This document shows positions 1-8,184 of a stretch of DNA of 54,236 bases, piece by piece; the first letter of the stretch is position 1, and each line of letters starts with the position of its first letter. The stretch is from Prevotella sp. (GTDB lineage: Bacteria; Bacteroidota; Bacteroidia; Bacteroidales; Bacteroidaceae): contig JAFRPY010000089.1 of the NCBI GenBank assembly GCA_017428925.1, positions 1-54,236 of the forward strand. The letters run 5' to 3'. The notes under the pieces were generated by a model. It was not told the origin of the DNA. It saw nothing but the letters and a program-made list of their open reading frames with translations, and ran no database searches. Position numbers and translations under genes: made by a program.

Positions 1-288
1 GACTCTTCTTCCTGTCTTCTCATAATCGCAGAGTTGAATCCACTCATCCATTGTGTATTTCTCGCCAAGTCTGAGAAAAGCCTTCTTACCCTCATGGGCA
101 ATCCTGACTGCGACAGGTAAGGGCTGGCTATAATCGCCAGCTTTGCGTATGTCAAGAATCAATGAACCAAAAACACTTCCGTTGGAGGATGTGAATTTTG
201 CCAAACATTTCTCACCTCGACTACCTTTCGGGGTGGTGTTAGAAGTAAAATTTTGGTCTTCTACTGCCTTATTTTTCTCTAATTTCAT
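1..288 (-). CDS. Tyrosine recombinase/integrase, N-terminal part (runs off the left edge)
   Basis: The reverse strand is open from an ATG at 288 to the window edge and gives 96 residues beginning MKLEKNKAVEDQNF. Residues 30-95 (KCLAKFTSSNGSVFGSL, then LRLGEKYTMDEWIQLCDYEK) look like the N-terminal arm- and core-binding part of Bacteroidetes phage-type integrases. The catalytic R-H-R-Y domain would lie outside the window, so the family call is inferred. The gene points away from a tRNA-Met 3'-end copy about 200 bp away, which is the usual place for the integrase of an element inserted in a tRNA gene. A different N-terminal DNA-binding protein is possible but less likely given that context. Confidence 0.6.
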   Translation of the reverse strand, partial: MKLEKNKAVEDQNFTSNTTPKGSRGEKCLAKFTSSNGSVFGSLILDIRKAGDYSQPLPVAVRIAHEGKKAFLRLGEKYTMDEWIQLCDYEKTGRRV

Positions 289-352
289 GACGTTACTTTT
301 TAAAAAGTCCTTATTTTATTGGGCTTACAGACTATAGTCTATTGGTAATTTT

Positions 353-372
353 GGTGACCTTCAGGTGACCTT
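353..372. repeat. Two direct copies of GGTGACCTT, 11-bp period
   Basis: GGTGACCTT occurs at 353-361 and 364-372, between the integrase start and the tRNA-derived attachment core. Short direct repeats at this place are typical of arm-type integrase sites. That role is inferred from position only. Confidence 0.4.
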
Positions 373-489
373 TTGCCGCGAAAACTGCTGCAAATTTACG
401 AAATTTTCAGAAATAGACAAATAAGTTAATGCGTTTATTTTCAGTGCATTAACATTATTTGTAATTTCATGAAATAGGTCTGGAAACGA

Positions 490-532
490 CTCATAATCTG
501 GAGGTCGTAGGTTCAAGCCCTACCTGGTCCAC
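490..532 (+). other. Attachment-site core: 3' half of tRNA-Met(CAU)
   Basis: From the anticodon loop (CTCATAA) onward the sequence has a tRNA variable region, T arm (GTAGGTTCAAGCCCTAC) and acceptor 3' strand (CTGGTCC plus A). The bases to the left cannot form the 5' half: they do not pair with the anticodon stem and there is no D arm or GGACCAG. This is therefore the 3' duplicate left by integration into a tRNA-Met gene. The intact tRNA should be at the far end of the element, to the left of the window. The tRNA terminator still follows on the right, so chromosome begins here. Confidence 0.75.
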
Positions 533-542
533 ACTGAAAATC

Positions 543-571
543 AAGCACTTACAAATTTCTTGTAAGTGCTT
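543..571 (+). terminator. Intrinsic terminator of the original tRNA-Met locus
   Basis: A 12-bp perfect stem (AAGCACTTACAA / TTGTAAGTGCTT, 5-nt loop) is followed by TTCTCTT. It sits 10 bp downstream of the tRNA-derived sequence. Confidence 0.75.
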
Positions 572-637
572 TTCTCTTATTCGCGAACACCTTGCGAACA
601 CCGAGCCCTTATTAATCGATGCCAAGTGTACCACTTA

Positions 638-669
638 AATGGGCATTGTCAACACAGACAATGCCCATT
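638..669. terminator. Hairpin, probable terminator of the sigma/anti-sigma unit
   Basis: A perfect 13-bp inverted repeat (AATGGGCATTGTC / GACAATGCCCATT, loop AACACA) lies about 100 bp beyond the stop of the minus-strand gene ending at 772. There is no long T run on either side, so the terminator call is moderate. Confidence 0.5.
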
Positions 670-771
670 CTTCTTACGTTAGTATGTTATGAAAAATTTG
701 AGAGAATTGAAACTTCACAGTTTCGTTTAAGATGTTTTACTAAATGATTTATAGAGAAAGCATAGAAAATA

Positions 772-1233
772 TCACTTGATGATGGGCTCCGGCTGCTGTG
801 CCTTCTGCAAGGTGTCCACCTTGAGCGAGTCGCCCATAGCCACCGACTTGTTGTCGGTCGTTGGCTGCTCAATAACAGCCATGTCGGTGTTCTCACTTTC
901 GGGTGCCTCGAATGCACGCTGGGCAGCGTTACCCAATGTCAGGAAGATGGCAACCACGGCAGCAGCCTTAAAGAGCGGCATCAGCCGCTGGGTGAAGCTT
1001 ACGGTGCGGGCCTTCTTTTCGCTGACCAATTCCATCATACGGTCGTCAAAGTCATCGCCCAACATATCGTCCTTCACTTCCTGATGTTCATAGGCGAACA
1101 GGTCGCGATAACGACGCAGACTGGCAGGTATCTCCTCCTGCGAGAAGAATGCCTTCAAGATCTCCTCTTCTTCGAGAGAAGTCTCGCAGCTCCAATAGCG
1201 CTCCAGCAGTTGTTCGATGTACTTATAGTCCAT
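772..1233 (-). CDS. Single-pass membrane protein, probable anti-sigma partner of the adjacent ECF sigma factor
   Basis: This 153-residue protein has an acidic, helical, cytoplasmic-type N-terminus (residues 1-85, beginning MDYKYIEQLLERYWSCETSL), one hydrophobic segment near residues 88-105 (LFKAAAVVAIFLTLGNAA), and a short polar, proline- and glutamine-rich tail. That layout matches small Bacteroidetes anti-sigma-like proteins encoded after ECF sigma genes. Its start overlaps the sigma gene's end by 11 bp, so the two are co-transcribed and probably translationally coupled. I see no zinc-binding HxxxCxxC motif, so it is not a classical ZAS-type anti-sigma factor. The regulatory role is inferred from position and topology. 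Confidence 0.55.
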   Translation of the reverse strand: MDYKYIEQLLERYWSCETSLEEEEILKAFFSQEEIPASLRRYRDLFAYEHQEVKDDMLGDDFDDRMMELVSEKKARTVSFTQRLMPLFKAAAVVAIFLTLGNAAQRAFEAPESENTDMAVIEQPTTDNKSVAMGDSLKVDTLQKAQQPEPIIK

Positions 1234-1735
1234 ATTCTTCGGTTTCTTGATACTTTTGCTTTATGGTCTGTCGTGCCCGGAAGATGTTCACCTTGACCTG
1301 TTCTTCAGTAATGCCGAGGATGGTGGCAATGTCGCGATAGCTTTTTCCTTCGAAATCGCGGAGTTGCATACAGCTCCGCTGCTTTTCCGGAAGGCTGTCG
1401 ACCAGTCGTCTCACTGTTTCCACCCTGTCCCGTTGTTCCATCAGCTCTAATGGTGAGCGTGCCCGGTCGGGGCGTTCTGACTGTTTTTCGTCAAGCGAGG
1501 CATTCTGGTGGTCTGCCCTTTTCATCCTGTCGAGTGCCAAGTTGCGACAGATGGTCAAACTAAAAGCTTCTATGCTCTCGATTTTATCCCAATCGTCCCG
1601 CTTGTTCCAGACTTTTATCAGCGTATCCTGCACGATGTCTTCTGCCTCTTCACGATTCATCGTGATGCGAAGCGCCAGACGATATAGCAGGTTTTTCATG
1701 GGCAGGATATCTGCCGAGAAGCTGATTTTTTTCAT
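1223..1735 (-). CDS. ECF-family RNA polymerase sigma-70 factor
   Basis: About 170 residues. Region sigma-2 covers roughly residues 15-85, with the core-binding helix around AEDIVQDTLIKVW and a -10 recognition part near FSLTICRNLALDRMKR. Region sigma-4 covers roughly 108-160 (LPEKQRSCMQLRDFEGKSY, then the recognition helix EEQVKVNIFRARQTI). There is no sigma-3, as expected for the ECF group. I prefer the ATG at 1735 (MKKISFS) to a GTG two codons upstream because an ECF-like promoter lies only 18 bp upstream. It is followed by an overlapping anti-sigma-like gene. The target genes are unknown. Confidence 0.9.
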   Translation of the reverse strand: MKKISFSADILPMKNLLYRLALRITMNREEAEDIVQDTLIKVWNKRDDWDKIESIEAFSLTICRNLALDRMKRADHQNASLDEKQSERPDRARSPLELMEQRDRVETVRRLVDSLPEKQRSCMQLRDFEGKSYRDIATILGITEEQVKVNIFRARQTIKQKYQETEEYGL

Positions 1736-1752
1736 CTGCACTCTAAAATAAT

Positions 1753-1777
1753 GACGATTGGTTTTTTGAAAAGTTAC
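1753..1777 (-). promoter_or_regulatory. ECF-type promoter (GTAAC-N16-CGTC), probable autoregulation
   Basis: On the minus strand GTAAC (1777-1773) is followed after 16 bp by CGTC (1756-1753). This is the usual shape of an ECF -35/-10 pair. It lies just upstream of the sigma gene, so the factor probably drives its own operon. Confidence 0.6.
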
Positions 1778-1805
1778 AAAATTCTTTGATTTTTTTTCGT
1801 ATCAC

Positions 1806-2609
1806 CTATTCCACGATAAACGTTCCATGCTTCCCGTCAATGGCTGTGGCAAGGGTGATGTTCACGGCTTTCACTCCACTGGAAATAGCATTGAAGGCAT
1901 TCTCCAGTTTAGGTAGCATGCCTCCAGCAACGGTTCCGTCGGCCTTCAGGCGCTCAAAATCGGTACGGGTGATGGTGGGAATGACGCTCTCGTCGTCGTC
2001 GGGATTGCTGAGCACTCCTTTCTTCTCGAACGAGAAAATGAGCGTCACTTCATAATAAGGCGCGAGTGCCTTGGCGGTCTCCGAGGCAATGGTGTCGGCA
2101 TTGGTGTTGAGGATATTGCCCTGCATGTCGTGCGTCAAAGGTGCCATGACGGGGGTGATGCCGGCTTCAAGCAGGTTCCTGAGCATCTGTCCGTCAGCCT
2201 TATCGACATCGCCGACAAATCCGTAGTCGATACCGTTCTTTACCGGACGGCGATGGGCCTGTATGACGTTGGCGTCGGCACCTGTAAGTCCCAGGGCATT
2301 TACACCATTTGCTTGCAGACGCGCCACAAGATTTTTGTTGACCAGTCCGCCATAAACCATCGTCACCACCTGCAGCATCTGCTCGTCGGTTACGCGCCGG
2401 CCGTTGACCATCTGTGTCTCGATACCTAACTGTCCGGCCACCTGCGTAGCCCGGCGACCTCCTCCATGAACAAGGACTTTCTTTCCAGGAATGGCCGAAA
2501 AGTTGCTCAGCAACTGGTTGAGCTGCACCTCGTCTTCTACGATGGCACCGCCGACTTTAACTACCGTGAGTGTCTCTCGACGGTCTTTCAATTCTCTCTC
2601 TTCATTCAT
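1806..2609 (-). CDS. argB: Acetylglutamate kinase
   Basis: This 267-residue amino-acid kinase phosphorylates N-acetylglutamate in the second step of arginine synthesis. The N-terminal lysine motif KVGGAIV (residues 18-24), the glycine-rich HGGGRRATQ (48-56), NGRRVTD, and the C-terminal segment TVAGGMLPKLENA that binds nucleotide are all visible. The length is normal for the family, and no N-terminal extension of the arginine-inhibited hexameric type is obvious. It is the last gene of a topA-aroK-speA-argB run, 45 bp after speA. That places a first-steps arginine enzyme beside an arginine-consuming enzyme. Confidence 0.93.
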   Translation of the reverse strand: MNEERELKDRRETLTVVKVGGAIVEDEVQLNQLLSNFSAIPGKKVLVHGGGRRATQVAGQLGIETQMVNGRRVTDEQMLQVVTMVYGGLVNKNLVARLQANGVNALGLTGADANVIQAHRRPVKNGIDYGFVGDVDKADGQMLRNLLEAGITPVMAPLTHDMQGNILNTNADTIASETAKALAPYYEVTLIFSFEKKGVLSNPDDDESVIPTITRTDFERLKADGTVAGGMLPKLENAFNAISSGVKAVNITLATAIDGKHGTFIVE

Positions 2610-2654
2610 ATTATGCTTTTTTTTCGGCGGTGTGACCGCCGAACACCTGACAGT

Positions 2655-4547
2655 TTATTCCAAATAGGTGTATCCGTAGAGGCCCGAACGATAGTTGCTC
2701 AGGAACTCCTTGCCTTCTTCCAGGCTGATCTTTCCCTGTTTTACGCTCTTGGTCACCCAGGTTTCTAGTTGTCTGACCAGTTTCTTGGGATTATACTGCA
2801 CGTAGTCGAGCACATCCTCAACCGTTTCACCGTCGAAAATCTGGTCGATATGATAGGTATCTTCTTTCACGGAAATATGCACGGCATTGGTGTCGCCGAA
2901 AAGGTTGTGCATATCACCAAGGATTTCCTGGTAGGCACCCACGAGGAACACGCCCAGATAGTACTTGTCGTTCTTCTTCGGCGTATGCACGGGCAGTACA
3001 TGCGAGATGTGGCGACAGGTCACGAAATTAGCAATCTTTCCGTCGCTGTCGCAGGTGATGTCCTGCAGCGTGGCATTGCGTGACGGCCGCTCGTTCAACC
3101 GTTGAATCGGCACAATCGGGAATATCTGGTCGACTGCCCACGAGTCGGGAAGGCTCTGGAACAGGGAGAAATTGCAGAAATATTTGTCGGCAAGCAGCTT
3201 GTCGAGTCCCTTCAGTTCCTCGGGCACATGCTTGAGCGATTTGGTCAGAGCGTTTATCTCCCGGCAAACGCTCCAATACATCCGCTCTATCTCGGCACGC
3301 GTCTGCAGGTCTACCAATCCATGGGAGAACAGGTCGAGGGCTTCCTCGCGAATCTGCTCGGCATCATGCCAGTCCTCAAGCATCGTACGCTGGTTCAGGT
3401 TATCCCATATCTCATAGAGGTCCTTCACCAGCTGATGGGCATTTTCTGCGGGTTCGAAACTCTCAGGCATCTCGGGCAACGAAGCCGTTTCGAGCACGTC
3501 GATGACCAGCACCGAATGATGGGCAGCCAACGAACGGCCGCTCTCGGTAATCAGGTTGGGATGCGGAAGACCGTTGCGGTCTGCAGCCTCAACAAAAGTA
3601 TAGATACAGTCGTTGACATACTCCTGAATGCTATAGTTCACCGAACTTTCCGACGAAGGCGAGCGGGTGCCGTCGTAATCAACACCCAGACCACCACCAC
3701 AGTCTACGAAGTCCACATTGTAGCCCATCTTGTGGAGCTGGATATAGAACTGCGAAGCCTCGCGAAGGGCCGTCTGTATGCGGCGTATCTTCGTTATCTG
3801 CGAACCAATATGGAAATGGATGAGCCGCAGGCAATCGTGCATATCGTAGCGGTCAAGAATGGTAAGCGCTTCAAGAAGTTCCGAACTGGTAAGTCCGAAT
3901 TTTGAGGCATCACCCCCACTCTCTTCCCATTTTCCGCTGCCGCTGGAAGCCAGTTTGATGCGCACGCCGATGTTGGGTTTCACGTCGAGTTTCTTGGCGG
4001 CCTTGGCAATGATGTCCAGTTCGTTGAGTTTCTCAACAACGATAAAAATGCGCTTGCCCATCTTCTGTGCCAGCAGGGCCAGTTCGATATAGCTCTGGTC
4101 CTTGTAGCCGTTGCAGATAATGAGCGAATCGCTCTGGCACTGCAGGGCGATGACGGCATGCAGCTCGGGTTTCGATCCTGCCTCCAGTCCGATATTGAAT
4201 TTACGGCCGTGCATGATGATTTCCTCGACGACAGGCTGCATCTGGTTCACCTTGATGGGATAGATGACAAAGTTCTCAGCCTTATAGCCGTACTCTTCGG
4301 CAGCCTTCTTGAAACACGAAGCCGTTTTCTCAATACGGTTGTCCAGAATATCGGGAAACCTCAGCAGCACAGGAGCCTCCACGTCGCGAAGGGCCAGTTC
4401 GTTCATCACCTCGCGCAGGTCGATCTGCACTTTGTTCTTGCAGGGCGTCACATAGACGTTACCTTCGTTGTTGATGCCAAAGTAGGAAGTGCCCCATCCG
4501 GTAATGTTGTAGAGTTCCTTCGCATCTTCAATGGTCCATTTCTTCAT
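2655..4547 (-). CDS. speA: Biosynthetic arginine decarboxylase
   Basis: This 630-residue PLP enzyme converts arginine to agmatine, the first step of the agmatine route to putrescine and spermidine. Its fold is alanine-racemase/ODC group IV. The PLP lysine is K99 in YPIKVNQ. The phosphate-binding glycine run is DCGGGLGVDY near residue 283, and the active-site cysteine is in DITCDSDGK near residue 510. The length matches the E. coli and Bacteroides enzymes, and there is no signal peptide, so it is cytoplasmic. It lies 21 bp after aroK and 45 bp before argB, probably in one transcript. Confidence 0.95.
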   Translation of the reverse strand: MKKWTIEDAKELYNITGWGTSYFGINNEGNVYVTPCKNKVQIDLREVMNELALRDVEAPVLLRFPDILDNRIEKTASCFKKAAEEYGYKAENFVIYPIKVNQMQPVVEEIIMHGRKFNIGLEAGSKPELHAVIALQCQSDSLIICNGYKDQSYIELALLAQKMGKRIFIVVEKLNELDIIAKAAKKLDVKPNIGVRIKLASSGSGKWEESGGDASKFGLTSSELLEALTILDRYDMHDCLRLIHFHIGSQITKIRRIQTALREASQFYIQLHKMGYNVDFVDCGGGLGVDYDGTRSPSSESSVNYSIQEYVNDCIYTFVEAADRNGLPHPNLITESGRSLAAHHSVLVIDVLETASLPEMPESFEPAENAHQLVKDLYEIWDNLNQRTMLEDWHDAEQIREEALDLFSHGLVDLQTRAEIERMYWSVCREINALTKSLKHVPEELKGLDKLLADKYFCNFSLFQSLPDSWAVDQIFPIVPIQRLNERPSRNATLQDITCDSDGKIANFVTCRHISHVLPVHTPKKNDKYYLGVFLVGAYQEILGDMHNLFGDTNAVHISVKEDTYHIDQIFDGETVEDVLDYVQYNPKKLVRQLETWVTKSVKQGKISLEEGKEFLSNYRSGLYGYTYLE

Positions 4548-4568
4548 TGCTTAGAAGTAGTGTTTAAT

Positions 4569-5096
4569 TCATATTCCTAACAATGCGCGCACCTTGGCCA
4601 CGCTAATCTTTATTTTCTCATAGTTCTCCAGAAGGTCCACGTTGAGCGTGTGCTTGGCCTTGCTGTAGAAAGGATCACGCCGTTCCAACTGCTCGGCGAT
4701 AAACCGGCGCATCTCATCGGGAGTCTTGTTCTTCAACAGCGGACGTTCTGTCTTTCCCATCTTCAGATGGTCGTAGAGCACTTCTGGCGATGCCTGTAGA
4801 TAGACAGTCTCACCCTGTCCGTTCATGTAGTCCATATTGTCGAAAAAGCAGGGCGTTCCGCCGCCACAACTGATGATGACATTCTCAAATTCTGCCACCT
4901 CGTGCAGCATGTTATGCTCAATTTTACGGAACCCTTCCTCGCCGCGCTCTGCGAAAATCTGCGGAACAGTCTTGCGCATACGGCTCTCGATATACCAGTC
5001 GAGATCATAGAATGGAATGCCCAGCTCTTTCGAGAGGGCTTTGCCCACCGTGGTCTTTCCCGACCCCATGTATCCAACGATAATGATCCTAACCAT
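4569..5096 (-). CDS. aroK: Shikimate kinase
   Basis: This 175-residue P-loop kinase phosphorylates shikimate at the 3-hydroxyl in chorismate synthesis. Walker A is GYMGSGKT (8-15). The shikimate-binding DLD (31-33), R-rich stretch and CGGG (77-80) are visible, as is the LID region around TERPLLKNK. I chose the ATG at 5096 because the open frame upstream encodes a non-homologous basic stretch that overlaps topA, and the family starts right before the first beta strand (MVRIIIVGYMG). It begins 16 bp after the topA stop, so it is in the topA operon. Confidence 0.93.
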   Translation of the reverse strand: MVRIIIVGYMGSGKTTVGKALSKELGIPFYDLDWYIESRMRKTVPQIFAERGEEGFRKIEHNMLHEVAEFENVIISCGGGTPCFFDNMDYMNGQGETVYLQASPEVLYDHLKMGKTERPLLKNKTPDEMRRFIAEQLERRDPFYSKAKHTLNVDLLENYEKIKISVAKVRALLGI

Positions 5097-5112
5097 AACG
5101 ACCGTCCGCCGG

Positions 5113-7479
5113 TTACTTTTTGCTCTTGTTGATGACGTCCATACACTCCGCAAAAGTCAGTTCTGCTGCTTTGGCGTGCATGGCCTTCGGCAGACGGTAG
5201 TTCTTTCCGTCGTAGGCCAGATAGGGGCCGAAACGTCCGTTCTTCACCTCCAGTTTCTCGTCTTCACTGAATGTTCTCAGATGGCTCTTCTGCTCCTGCA
5301 ACCGCTTCTCGTTGATCAGCCCTATGGCATAATCCAGCGTCACGGTCATCGGGTCTTCGCCCTTGGGCAGGCTTACGTATTTCTTGTTATGAAGCACGTA
5401 GGGGCCAAAACGTCCGGCACCGATGACGACATCAGAACCTTCGAAGGTTCCCACCGTACGCGGCAGTTGGAAGAGTTCCAAAGCCTCGTCGAGCGTAATG
5501 GTGTTCATGCCTTTCTCCTTCGGCAACTGGGCAAACTGCGGCTTCTCCTTGTCGTCGGCGGTTCCTATCTGCACCACAGGTCCGTAGCGTCCAATCTTCA
5601 CGAAAACGGGCTTTCCGCTCTTCGGGTCGGTACCCAGTTTGCGCTCGCCGGCCTTGTGCTCCTCGCGTGCGTTCATTGTTTTTTCCACGGTAGGCTCGAA
5701 ATCCTTGTAGAAGTCTTTCAGCATCTCGGTCCAAGCCTCTTCGCCGTCAGCAATCTCGTCGAATTCCTGCTCCACCTTGGCGGTGAAATTATAGTCCATG
5801 ATGGCGGGGAAATATTTCATCAGGAAATCGTTCACCACGGTTCCGATATCCGTTGGCTGCAGCTTTCCCTTGTCGCTGCCGGCCAGTTCCTTGCGTGTCT
5901 TCTGGGTTACTTTGATGCCCTTCAGCGTATCGATGGTATAAAAACGCTCCTCGCCTTTCTTGTCGCCCTTCTGCACATACTCACGCTGCTGAATGGTCGA
6001 GATAGTCGGCGCATAAGTGGAAGGACGGCCTATGCCGAGTTCCTCCAGCTTGTGCACCAGCGAGGCCTCGGTATAGCGCTGGGGTCCCTGCGTGAAGCGT
6101 TCCATAGCGGTAATCTCGCGGCGCTGCAGTTCGTCGCCCTCCTTCATTTCGGGCAGTATATGTCCGTCTTCGTTTTCCTGGTCAGTGTCGTTTTCATTTT
6201 CATCCAAACTCTCGCGATAGACTTTCAGGAAACCGTCGAACTTCACCACCTCGCCCTGGGCAATGAAGTGATGAGTGTTGAGCGATGAGTGATTCTCTCC
6301 ACTCTCCACTCTCCTCTCTCCTCTCTCCTCTGAAATAATCTCTATCTCCACCGTGGTCTTCTCTATCTGGGCATCGGCCATCTGGCAGGCAGCGGTACGT
6401 TTCCAGATAAGGTCATAGAGGCGCTTCTCCTGCACCGTGCCCTGGATTTCCGTCTGTTCCATATAGGTGGGACGGATGGCTTCGTGAGCTTCCTGTGCAC
6501 CTTTCGATGAGGTGTGGTACTGGCGCACCTTGCTATACTCCTCACCCCAGAGTTTTATGATTTCCTCCTTGCTGGTGTTGATGCACAGACTCGAGAGGTT
6601 CACCGAGTCGGTACGCATATAAGTGATGAATCCGTGCTCGTAGAGGTGTTGTGCCACCATCATCGTCTGGCTCACCGTGAAGCCCAGTTTGCGGGCAGCC
6701 TCCTGCTGAAGGGTGGAGGTGGTGAATGGGGGAGCCGGTGTGCGCTTTAGCGGTTTTTTCTGAACGTCGGCCACGCGGAACGATGCCGTCTTGCACATTT
6801 CCAGGAACTGCTCCACCTGCTCGTGGCTTTTGAAACGGGTGTCGAGTTCTGCCTTTACTTCGCTCTGCGAACCGTCTTCGTGAGTCAGTCCAAAGATGGC
6901 ACTCACACGGTAGTAAGGTTCACTCTTGAACTGCTGGATTTCGCGCTCACGCTCCACGATGAGCCTCACGGCAACGCTCTGCACACGGCCGGCAGAGAGC
7001 GACGGCTTCACCTTGCGCCAAAGCACGGGCGACAACTTGAAACCCACCAGTCGGTCGAGCACACGGCGGGCCTGCTGAGCGTTCACCAGATTCATGTCGA
7101 TGCGCCGCGGCGTCTCAATGGCTTTCAGTATGGCGGGTTTTGTGATTTCGTGGAACACGATGCGGCTGGTCTTCTCTTCGTCCAGCCCCAGCACCTCGCA
7201 CAGATGCCATGCGATGGCTTCTCCCTCACGGTCTTCATCGGATGCCAGCCAGACCTTCTCGGCCTTCTTCGCATTCTGTTTCAGTTCGCCAACCAGTTTT
7301 TTCTTCTCGTCGGGAATCTCATAGTCGGGTTCCAGCGAGTCCATATCAATACTGATTTCTTTCTTTTTCAAGTCGCGTATATGTCCATACGACGACATCA
7401 CCTTGAAATCCTTTCCCAGGAATTTCTCGATAGTTTTAGCCTTTGCAGGGCTCTCAACAATCACCAAGTTTTGCTGCAT
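5113..7479 (-). CDS. topA: DNA topoisomerase I (type IA)
   Basis: About 788 residues; the enzyme relaxes negative supercoils. The Toprim domain is at residues 3-120, with the metal-binding DEDREGE near 81. The catalytic tyrosine is Y287 in FITYMRTDS. The C-terminus has three Toprim-C-terminal-repeat units (each with a RxGPxV/YV core) instead of zinc fingers, normal for Bacteroidetes. I take the ATG at 7479 (MQQNLVIVESPAKAK) over an in-frame TTG two codons upstream. An oddity is the low-complexity insert at about residues 382-408 (SEERGERRVESGE), encoded by heptanucleotide repeats at 6271-6326 and absent from what I know of other TopA sequences. Confidence 0.95.
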   Translation of the reverse strand: MQQNLVIVESPAKAKTIEKFLGKDFKVMSSYGHIRDLKKKEISIDMDSLEPDYEIPDEKKKLVGELKQNAKKAEKVWLASDEDREGEAIAWHLCEVLGLDEEKTSRIVFHEITKPAILKAIETPRRIDMNLVNAQQARRVLDRLVGFKLSPVLWRKVKPSLSAGRVQSVAVRLIVEREREIQQFKSEPYYRVSAIFGLTHEDGSQSEVKAELDTRFKSHEQVEQFLEMCKTASFRVADVQKKPLKRTPAPPFTTSTLQQEAARKLGFTVSQTMMVAQHLYEHGFITYMRTDSVNLSSLCINTSKEEIIKLWGEEYSKVRQYHTSSKGAQEAHEAIRPTYMEQTEIQGTVQEKRLYDLIWKRTAACQMADAQIEKTTVEIEIISEERGERRVESGENHSSLNTHHFIAQGEVVKFDGFLKVYRESLDENENDTDQENEDGHILPEMKEGDELQRREITAMERFTQGPQRYTEASLVHKLEELGIGRPSTYAPTISTIQQREYVQKGDKKGEERFYTIDTLKGIKVTQKTRKELAGSDKGKLQPTDIGTVVNDFLMKYFPAIMDYNFTAKVEQEFDEIADGEEAWTEMLKDFYKDFEPTVEKTMNAREEHKAGERKLGTDPKSGKPVFVKIGRYGPVVQIGTADDKEKPQFAQLPKEKGMNTITLDEALELFQLPRTVGTFEGSDVVIGAGRFGPYVLHNKKYVSLPKGEDPMTVTLDYAIGLINEKRLQEQKSHLRTFSEDEKLEVKNGRFGPYLAYDGKNYRLPKAMHAKAAELTFAECMDVINKSKK
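6271..6326. repeat. Eight consecutive heptanucleotide units inside topA
   Basis: Read on the plus strand the units are ATGAGTG, TTGAGCG, ATGAGTG, ATTCTCT, CCACTCT (twice) and CCTCTCT (twice), in strict period 7. The array is in frame in topA only because the total insertion keeps the reading frame. The same kind of array occurs in three other genes and in two non-coding places in this window. Confidence 0.75.
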
Positions 7480-7507
7480 AATCAAATAACAAATTTATTT
7501 TGGGGTG

Positions 7508-7515
7508 CAAATGTA
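7508..7515 (-). promoter_or_regulatory. -7 element TACATTTG for topA
   Basis: On the minus strand TACATTTG fits the Bacteroidetes TAnnTTTG element. It lies about 30 bp upstream of the topA ATG. No clear -33 TTG is seen, because that place is occupied by the neighbouring hairpin. Confidence 0.45.
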
Positions 7516-7521
7516 GAACAA

Positions 7522-7557
7522 AAAAATCGCATATACCTTATTATATATGCGATTTTT
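7522..7557. terminator. Hairpin AAAAATCGCATATA / TATATGCGATTTTT
   Basis: A perfect 14-bp stem with an 8-nt loop, A-tract on one side and T-tract on the other, would terminate plus-strand transcription. It overlaps the -33 region of the topA promoter. Confidence 0.6.
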
Positions 7558-8147
7558 CTTTTTTTTAACATTTTACGGCTTTCTGGCCATGACTTTTCGC
7601 GGCTGCCCTATTGTGCAGAAAGGCATCTATTCCTTAAATACAATCCTGTCAGCCAACTGCAGGAAATAGTCGTTCGACCAGACATCCAGTTCGTGAGGAT
7701 TGTCGACAAAAGCTATTACATCCTCTTTGACCCGCTCGATATCCGTTCAAAACGGATGTCCTCTTCCATTTTCTTCAATAAATATGTTATTTTCGGGATT
7801 TTTTCCTTTAAACAGGATATAATATTGGGGATTTTTTCTGTTTACTGTCCTATGATTGTACCCAACCAAGATTCTTATTACATTATTACAAATCATGCAA
7901 ATCACAAATCATGGGGTTATATTGATCATTATTTGAGTATAAAATTTGGTTGATAATATATTAGTATCTTTGCCTTCGTTAAACACTATAGCTGGAAGTA
8001 CTATGGTTCGGCAGATTCGAGGTCTTTTCATTTGGAGTAGTTCAGAAGTTAACAAAATGATCACTATAACCGACCCCATGATCCCCCATGATTCCCGTGA
8101 TTCTAAAAATCTGAAGGGAAATAGCTGCCATTTGAGAAAAAAATACG
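7558..8147. other. Non-coding gap with a gene relic and degraded repeats
   Basis: No intact gene is supported. Besides the AbiEii-like relic (listed separately), 7791-7855 holds two diverged copies of a roughly 30-bp sequence starting GGGATTTTTTC. From 7880 to 8105 there are repeated short units of the AATCATGGG / CATGATTCCC type. Confidence 0.5.
7627..7766 (-). pseudogene. C-terminal relic of an AbiEii/AbiGii-type nucleotidyltransferase
   Basis: On the minus strand one frame reads DIERVKEDVIAFVDNPHE, then LDVWSNDYFLQLADRIVFKE and a stop at 7627. This resembles the C-terminal end of Bacteroidetes AbiEii-like toxins as I remember them. Upstream the frame is broken by a TGA, while another frame reads MEEDIRFER, so a frameshift is likely and the rest of the gene is gone. 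The family is assigned from a short tail only. Confidence 0.4.
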
Positions 8148-8155
8148 TATATTTG
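8148..8155 (+). promoter_or_regulatory. -7 element TATATTTG for the toxin-antitoxin pair
   Basis: TATATTTG followed by GCAAC lies 30 bp before the ATG at 8185. No well-spaced -33 TTG is present. Confidence 0.5.
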
Positions 8156-8184
8156 CAACCGTAATCACAAAACAACAAAAGATA

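Noticed and set aside
478-532. Complete tRNA-Met gene
   Set aside because: No D arm or 5' acceptor strand precedes the anticodon loop, and the bases before it do not pair in the anticodon stem.
5017-7953. Long open frames on the plus strand opposite topA
   Set aside because: They are antisense shadows of topA (high G+C at the third codon position of topA) and have no domain pattern.
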